64,000 nucleotides of DNA, from NCBI GenBank assembly GCA_003952965.2, contig CM025856.1, positions 8,703,439-8,767,438 of the forward strand, in the 5' to 3' direction. Below, piece after piece: positions 58,021 to 64,000 of this stretch (positions within the stretch are counted from its first letter, which is position 1; the number at the start of each line of letters is the position of its first letter). The translations under genes were made by a program, and so were the position numbers. A model generated the notes under the pieces. It ran no database searches. It was given only the letters and a program-made list of their open reading frames with translations, and was not told the DNA's origin. Source of the stretch: Morella rubra. Lineage: Eukaryota > Streptophyta > Magnoliopsida > Fagales > Myricaceae.

Positions 58021-59886
58021 ATGATGATGTTTGATGAGATGGGGCTTTGTTGTGATATGGAGTTCATATCTGCTCCGATTGGAGAAAGAGAGGTGGCTGC
58101 CCCGGCTCCTGAAGCGGAAGCCACAATGGAGGATGATTATACTGATGAAGAGATAGATGTAGATGAACTTGAGAGGAGAATGTGGAGGGACAAAATGCGT
58201 CTGAAACGGCTCAAAGAACAGAATAAAAGTAAAGAAGGAATTGACATAGCAAAGCAGCAACAGTCCCAAGAACAGGCAAGGAGGAAGAAGATGTCAAGGG
58301 CACAAGATGGAATCTTGAAATACATGTTGAAGATGATGGAAGTTTGTAAAGCCCAAGGCTTTGTCTATGGAATTATTCCGGAGAAGGGAAAGCCAGTGAC
58401 TGGGGCGTCTGATAATCTTCGTGAGTGGTGGAAGGATAAAGTCAGGTTTGATCGTAATGGTCCGGCTGCCATAGCCAAGTACCAAGCAGATAATTCAATT
58501 CCAGGCAAGAATGATGGCTGTAATTCAATTGGTCCAACCCCACACACCTTGCAAGAGCTTCAGGACACAACCCTTGGTTCTCTATTGTCAGCGCTCATGC
58601 AGCATTGTGACCCACCTCAGAGGAGGTTTCCATTAGAGAAAGGGTTTTCCCCACCATGGTGGCCCAACGGTAATGAGGAGTGGTGGCCACAACTTGGTTT
58701 GCCAAAGGATCAGGGCCCTCCTCCTTACAAGAAGCCTCATGACTTGAAGAAGGCATGGAAGGTGGGCGTGCTCACAGCAGTTATCAAGCACATGTCCCCT
58801 GATATTGCTAAGATACGAAAGCTTGTAAGGCAGTCTAAGTGCTTGCAGGACAAGATGACAGCAAAGGAAAGCGCCACCTGGCTTGCCATCATCAATCAGG
58901 AGGAGGCCTTGGCCCGAGAACTTTACCCTGATTCATGTCATGCATTATCTTCTATTGGAGGATGTGGGTCTCTGGTCATCAATGATTGCAGTGAGTATGA
59001 TGTTGAAGGGGCTGACGATGAGCCAAGCTTTGATGTTCAAGAGCAAAAACCGGATAATCTTAATTTGTCTACTGTGGGGATGGAGAGAATCCGGGAAAGA
59101 CTGTCGGTTATACAACCACCATATCCAATCAAGGGACAAATTGTCACCGATTTAGATTTTGTTCGGAAGAGGAAGCCTGCCAGTGATTTAAACATGATAA
59201 TGGATCAGAAGATATATACTTGCGAAATGCTTCAGTGTCCTTACAGCGAAGTGCACCTTGGTTTTCACGACAGGACTTCTAGGGACAATCATCAACTGAC
59301 TTGTCCATATAGAAGTACTTCAGAGTTTGGAGGATCAAATTTTCATGTCAGTGAGGTTAAACCAGTTATCGTCCCTCAGCCCTTTGTCCAACCGAAGCCA
59401 GCTGCTCCATCAGTTAACTCTGCCTCACCTTCCTACGATTTATCAGGACTCGGAGTTCCTGAAGATGGGCAGAAAATGATCAGTGAGCTTATGTCAATCT
59501 ACGATACCAACGTTCAAGCCAACAAGAATACGAATTCTACTACAAATTCTGTCGCAGAGGATCAAAACCATCCTCAGCTGAAAACTCAACCTCAACGGGA
59601 CACTTACTTTCATGGTCAAGGGGTTTCGATAGAAGGAAACTTCTTTGACGAAGCAAACACGCACAACTATAATCACATGAATCACATGTTCCCGCGTGAG
59701 GAAAGCCAATTTGACCACTTTAAGATTCCAAATTCTTTGTTCGAGACGAACCATAGTAACAATAACCTCCAAATGTTGTTCGGGTCTTCATTTGACTTGT
59801 CCTCTTTTGACTGTAAGGCGGATCTACAAGGAGTAGCAATGGATCCACTGTCAAAGCAGCAGGATATCTCAATCTGGTATCAGTGA
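58021..59886 (+). CDS. EIN3/EIL ethylene-response transcription factor
   Basis: A nuclear DNA-binding activator of ethylene responses. 621 residues in one coding exon, the usual size for EIN3/EIL1. The acidic N terminus (residues 35-50) leads into the conserved DNA-binding region: a basic block [18 protein letters not shown] (52-69), then [18 protein letters not shown] (92-109), [14 protein letters not shown] (113-126), [20 protein letters not shown] (131-150), the [18 protein letters not shown] segment (211-228), and [20 protein letters not shown] (243-262) through [13 protein letters not shown] conserved downstream block has [10 protein letters not shown] and [12 protein letters not shown] (406-431). 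The C terminus is Q/N-rich and ends [10 protein letters not shown], as in the EIN3/EIL1 group. The start is the first of three consecutive ATGs. No lesion seen. In the family the protein is controlled by EBF-mediated degradation. Whether this is the EIN3 or the EIL1 orthologue cannot be settled here. Confidence 0.96.
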   Translation: MMMFDEMGLCCDMEFISAPIGEREVAAPAPEAEATMEDDYTDEEIDVDELERRMWRDKMRLKRLKEQNKSKEGIDIAKQQQSQEQARRKKMSRAQDGILKYMLKMMEVCKAQGFVYGIIPEKGKPVTGASDNLREWWKDKVRFDRNGPAAIAKYQADNSIPGKNDGCNSIGPTPHTLQELQDTTLGSLLSALMQHCDPPQRRFPLEKGFSPPWWPNGNEEWWPQLGLPKDQGPPPYKKPHDLKKAWKVGVLTAVIKHMSPDIAKIRKLVRQSKCLQDKMTAKESATWLAIINQEEALARELYPDSCHALSSIGGCGSLVINDCSEYDVEGADDEPSFDVQEQKPDNLNLSTVGMERIRERLSVIQPPYPIKGQIVTDLDFVRKRKPASDLNMIMDQKIYTCEMLQCPYSEVHLGFHDRTSRDNHQLTCPYRSTSEFGGSNFHVSEVKPVIVPQPFVQPKPAAPSVNSASPSYDLSGLGVPEDGQKMISELMSIYDTNVQANKNTNSTTNSVAEDQNHPQLKTQPQRDTYFHGQGVSIEGNFFDEANTHNYNHMNHMFPREESQFDHFKIPNSLFETNHSNNNLQMLFGSSFDLSSFDCKADLQGVAMDPLSKQQDISIWYQ

Positions 59887-60025
59887 TACTCTCACTTAGA
59901 TGCTTCCCTCAGTCTATTATTGTTATTCGCCCAAGGAAGCACTGCAGGTGCTGTATTTGCTGTTGTTGTTGCTGTATTTGCTTTCAAGCCGTGTAGGTGT
60001 AGAACTTTTTAAGATTAGCATGCCT

Positions 60026-60031
60026 AATAAA
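60026..60031 (+). terminator. Poly(A) signal of EIL gene
   Basis: AATAAA 140 bp after the stop codon, within GCCTAATAAAGAAGTA. The same phrase recurs at 60296-60310, a possible second site. Confidence 0.6.
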
Positions 60032-60223
60032 GAAGTAGATAGGGTTTCATAAACTACCCTCTTGTTAATTTATATGTAGGACTGTGATATAAATAAGTTA
60101 GGTGGATGGTTTCCTTTTCCCTGTTCTGTCTCAAATTCTGTTCGACCATAATGAATGGTGAGAAGTCTGATTTTGTTGTCGTGTAATTGGTACATTTCTT
60201 GAATTGCTGTTGTTATGAATGGG

Positions 60224-60431
60224 ATGAATCATTTATTTGCTTATCTCCCTCATTTTCGTGGACCGAGAAAAGGTTTTGGCAGATGCCCATTAGATGCCTA
60301 ATAAAGAAGTATGGGTTTATGGTAGGACTGCTAGTTCGAATATGCTGATTTTGAACATTTCTTGCATGAATCATTTATTTGCTTATCTCCCTCATTTTCG
60401 TGGACCGAGAAAAGGTTTTGGCAGATGCCCA
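60224..60431 (+). repeat. 66-bp perfect direct repeat downstream of EIL
   Basis: Identical 66-bp copies (ATGAATCATTTATTTGC ... GGCAGATGCCCA) lie at 60224-60289 and 60366-60431, 142 bp apart, just beyond the first poly(A) signal. Confidence 0.92.
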
Positions 60432-60959
60432 ATAGACTAATGTCTTTAGCTACAAATGCTATTTTGAACTCTGCAGTCAATATAGTCTGCTAGTTGTCAG
60501 CACTCTTATCTCGTTCAAAAGATAAGAGACTTTCATAATGACCAGGAACTCGCTAGGAAATACGAGTCCTTCCTGAAACGCCATTCGAGGAAAACTGCAG
60601 TCTGCCCCACTTCAAAGATGAGGACCGAAAGGGGTCAAATCATTTGCGTGGAAAGCATTTAGAGCGTGGTTTTCGTTTTTTTTTTTTTTTTTTCTTTATT
60701 TCAATTGCCGTGGGGTCCTTATCAAGTGGATGATGACATTGATATATTTTGGATCGTGTTGGAAAATGATTCCCTTGGTCCGAAACCCGTTGCGTGTCCC
60801 ACAATCGAATTGGGAAAATTAGTGGTGGCCTCTTGGGGCTGCACCAAAACCAAAATATGGGCCAACTGTGACCGTGATCAATCGATGTTCGGCCAAACCT
60901 TTTGGTTTAGATTATAAGAAAACAAAAAAGTCAAAAGTGGAAAATTTTCCACGAGTCAG

Positions 60960-61248
60960 TAACCCACAAACCCACCAAGCACAAGGGAAAAAAAAAAAAA
61001 AAACAAAATCTGCAAGGCAAAAAATACAGAATTGTGCCATGGCGCTCTAGTTTTTCAATACACGCTCTAGTTTTCCACTCTACTGCCATCCACCTGTCAG
61101 CACCTCTCTTCGATAATTGAACATACATTGTTTTAGTAACAACATGAACTATCTCCTTAGAATTCCTGACTACCAGTGCAGTAGACGAATACTCATTGGA
61201 ATTAGCGACATCCACGTTTAGCTTCAGATGACCAGATGGTCGGTGCAC
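60960..61248 (-). pseudogene. LINE RNase H-like domain
   Basis: Reads PSGHLKLNVDVANSNEYSST and ALVVRNSKEIVHVVTK, with AVEWKTRACIEKLE following. The NVD aspartate and the VRN/RD strand are kept. The tail beyond 61050 is low-complexity. Confidence 0.7.
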
Positions 61249-61579
61249 CCATTTTTTTACACCTCCTTCTGCTTCCCTTCACACCTGCCAAGCTACAAGA
61301 TGTTTGTTACTGATCTTATGGATTCGCCTACTAATTTTCCATATAGACTCAGTTGCTCCTCCATGTAGTAATTAATCCCTATAAATCCAAATTGTATCTA
61401 TTGTAGGCAAGGCATAAATTTTAAAAAATTGGCAATCCTCGTCTGGAATACCCAAGGTGTCCCTTGGCTTATGAATAACATCCAACAATTATGCTCCTTG
61501 CTTGTCTGCAAAACTAGAAATATTCAACTGCCATGGGGATAAACTCCACACTCCATGCACATAATGACATCCTTAATAA

Positions 61580-62330
61580 TATCAACCCAAGGTCATGCAC
61601 CACTAGTCGATGGAATGCTATGAGCATCCATTAACTTCCAATATCCAAATTTCACCCAATATTGTCATGAATCTGATCCCATCCATTTTATTCTATCATC
61701 GTCCTCATGATCATGTAGAGGGATTCAAGTGATGGCTTTTACTATTTCAACATTGAACATCATCTGTTGGAGATTCAAATTTCAACATCGAGGGTGCTCC
61801 CGCATGAGTTCCCACACGGTAATGGATTCCTCATATCTCCGGAAGCTAATATTAGCCATTGGCTTATTTCCAGGAAATCGCAGAATCCATCTATCCCTCC
61901 ATATATCAGTTGTTTTACCGGATAATATTTGCTTACACAATTCTTGAGTCAATAAAGGTCCTAGTTTTTGACTTTTCTAGAACCTAGAATCTGTGGGTTG
62001 CTCTCCAAGTTCTAGAAAAATTTCCCTCCCTTTGATCTATATATTTTGCCCGCAAATGACCCACCCAATAATTATCCGTTCTAAGATATATGTTTCATAA
62101 GTCTAAGTCCCAATCCACCCTTTCCTTTTGGTCTTGCAATCTGATTGCATGCCAGTAATGATAAGTTTTTTTTTTTTCTTATCATCAAACACCAAAACAA
62201 ACTTCTGAATAGCATCTTGATAGCATGAAAATCAGATTTAGAAAATATAAACCTAAAATTGTGTAACTTGATGGAGTTGTTGCCACTGATCAGAGCAAAG
62301 TAAAATTGAGATGGGACTTTTGTTCTCAAG
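61580..62330 (-). pseudogene. LINE post-RT linker region
   Basis: Reads KVPSQFYFALISGNNSIKLH, ACNQIARPKGKGGLGLR, then SGKTTDIWRDRWILRF and WELMREHPR in shifting frames. The RPKxxGGLGLR and IWxDRW motifs are standard between the reverse transcriptase and RNase H of plant LINEs. Confidence 0.75.
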
Positions 62331-62499
62331 CCTTGAAACTAAGAACAAATTCGATCTTTGATCTCCTTAAACCAATTTCTCTTACTCAAATCATAATTCG
62401 GGGGTAATCCAAGTAGCATGCCTTTGTAAAAGCTACTCTATATTGTAGGATGGAACTAACTGAGTTGTCGTAAAAGAATACCTATTGAAAAATAGAGAT

Positions 62500-63341
62500 G
62501 ACTTTGCTACATTCACAAGTTGTCTAGACCATAAATAATACCGATCCAAACATTCTCTAGTTTGTGTTGCCTCCCCCACATTAGCTCATGCTAATAAAAT
62601 TGTGTCGTCTGCAAATTGCAAGTGTGATATTGACAGGCATGTATGCGACAATTTCACTCTGTGAATTCTTCCACTGCGTTCATTCTATAAAATCAACCTT
62701 GACAAGACTTCAAAGCACATGATGAAAAGAAATGGTGAAATGGGGTCTCCTTGTTGTATCCCTCTTCCCGCATGAAAAATCCATAAGGATTCCCATTAAG
62801 CAAAATAGAAAACGCATTGTTCTATTAAAAATCTGCTCTTCTCTCCAAATCTCATCTGCTGCATGACTTTTGGAATAAATTTCCATTCCAATCGATTGTT
62901 TGCCTTTGCCATATCAAGTTTCATAGCCGTTAGACCACATTTCCCCACCTTTTGTTTCATAGAGTGAAATAACTCATGAGCAAGAATTATATTTCCTTGT
63001 ATGAGTCTCCCTAAGAGAAAAGCTCCTTGAGAAGGTCCAATTTTTGGAATAAATTTCCATTCCAATCGATTGTTTGCCTTTGCCATATCAAGTTTCATAG
63101 CCGTTAGACCACATTTCCCCACCTTTTGTTTCATAGAGTGAAATAACTCATGAGCAAGAATTATATTTCCTTGTATGAGTCTCCCTAAGAGAAAAGCTCC
63201 TTGAGAAGGTCCAACAAAAAGTTGTAGTATCGCTTTCAATATATCTGGAAGAATCTTTGAGATAGCTTTACAGACCACATTGCATAGACTAATTGGACAG
63301 AATTGATATGCCTGACACGCCCCTTTCGATTTAGGAATCAA
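62500..63341 (-). pseudogene. LINE reverse transcriptase
   Basis: Reads IPKSKGACQAYQFCPISLCN, VVCKAISKIL, GPSQGAFLLGRLIQGNIILA and AMKLDMAKANNRLEWKF, then after stops the catalytic FADDTILLA (FADD at 62604-62615). This order is plant LINE ORF2. The GPSQGAF...FIPK block is present twice in tandem, which would spoil the fold, and frames break near 62790. Confidence 0.85.
62868..63215 (-). repeat. Perfect 174-bp tandem duplication in LINE
   Basis: 62868-63041 and 63042-63215 are identical as far as I can compare. 174 is divisible by three, so the frame is kept through both copies (58 residues each). Confidence 0.92.
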
Positions 63342-64000
63342 GACTAGATTAGTATGGTTGAGCTATTTCAACATATGTGCAAAAAAAATTGCACAGTATT
63401 TGATAACGTCATCCTTCACAAGCGAGCGGTAATGCCAGTAAAATAAACTCGTCATTCCATTTGGTCCAAGAGATTTTGCTACGTCAATACTATTTATCGC
63501 CTAAAAATACACTCTTCGCTAGGCATGGGTGTGAGATCTCCATCAGCTTCCAGTGAAACACACGACTCCACCGAGGACTCGAGTTCATTAGTAACAATAA
63601 AATTGGAGGATGTTAAACAAATCAATATACCACTTTGTTAAAAAATCTCCAATGAAATTTCTGTCATATATTCATTCTCCCTCTTCATTTCTCAAAGTCT
63701 CTACCGCATTTGCTCTTCTGTGCACCAACGTAGAAAGGTGAAAAAAATCTAGTGTTCGAGTCTGTCGTATCTAGCGATTCTTCTCGTCTTTTGCTTCCAT
63801 AATAATTGCTCCCGTACGTTTAAGCATCTCATTATACCTCCCCTGTGAATTCGAAATCAATAATTGAGATTCTACAGATTGAGGTTGTTGATGTAAAACC
63901 TGAATTTGCTTCTTTAACCCCTGCAATTCCTTGAATAATCCCAAAGCTTGTGACATTCCATTTTCTTAGAGCTTCTTTCACCGCTTTCACTTTTCTACAT
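63342..64000 (-). other. Probable upstream LINE ORF2 remains
   Basis: A minus-strand frame at 63771-63956 reads SQALGLFKELQGLKKQIQVL, a helical charged segment that could precede the reverse transcriptase, as in plant LINE ORF2. Broken elsewhere. Confidence 0.35.

Larger units (their letters stand above)
60676..63990 (-). mobile_element. LINE (L1-type), ORF2 3' half
   Basis: Minus-strand LINE with reverse transcriptase (62500-63341), linker and zinc-binding-like region (61600-62330) and RNase H (61090-61248). A T18 run at 60676-60693 could be its poly(A) tail. The left edge is therefore an inference; the right edge runs off the readable coding signal near the window end. It converges on the 3' end of the EIL gene. 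Confidence 0.75.

Noticed and set aside
1..64000. tRNA, rRNA or organellar insertions
   Set aside because: I recognised no cloverleaf with A/B boxes, no rRNA segment and no plastid or mitochondrial gene; a dedicated RNA search was not possible.

Overview
This is nuclear DNA of a eudicot plant, probably a woody one. The base composition is AT-rich and the window is dense in decayed transposable elements. The few genes have plant-type GT/AG introns, CT-rich leaders and AATAAA signals. I cannot name the species. About 100 N bases at 2922-3022 mark an assembly gap.

Only two loci look like working host genes. At 16601-16840 lies a small secreted-peptide gene (79 aa, signal peptide, C-terminal VPPSGPNP core). 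At 58021-59886 lies a complete single-coding-exon EIN3/EIL ethylene-response transcription factor (621 aa) with a TATA box, a 5'UTR intron, an upstream ORF and a poly(A) signal. A second copy of the peptide gene (20129-20249 plus 28586-28686) is split by an 8.3 kb CACTA transposon (20250-28585). That transposon carries a Transposase_24-type gene and is itself interrupted by a 4.1 kb hAT element (22321-26414) with a perfect 8-bp target duplication. An ankyrin-repeat gene fragment of the ACD6/ITN1 type (33565-34560) is broken by a miniature LTR element.

The rest is mobile-element strata. 0-15 kb: a CACTA relic with a GATCGATCGG array, a solo LTR with TSD ATTTT, a directly repeated segment (5.85-6.6 and 10.9-12.1 kb), a short hAT and a Tourist-type MITE. 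15-30 kb: the peptide duplication, anonymous minus-strand exon relics and the nested transposons. 30-35 kb: LINE ORF1 remains, an LTR-like stretch and the ankyrin relic. 35.6-40.1 kb: a second hAT with perfect TSD GGTATGTG. 40.8-49 kb: a truncated Ty3/gypsy pol (minus), a copia LTR end, a LINE scrap, a second gypsy relic between ~0.9 kb direct repeats, and a solo LTR. 50-56 kb: short tandem duplications, a solo LTR beside its own empty-site sequence, and a long-TIR MITE. 56.7-60.4 kb: the EIL gene. 60.7-64 kb: a minus-strand LINE with reverse transcriptase and RNase H, containing a perfect 174-bp in-frame duplication.

The host genes do not form a pathway. The best story is the peptide family: a tandem duplicate whose signal motif diverged and which was then split by nested transposons while its flanking exon halves stayed in frame.
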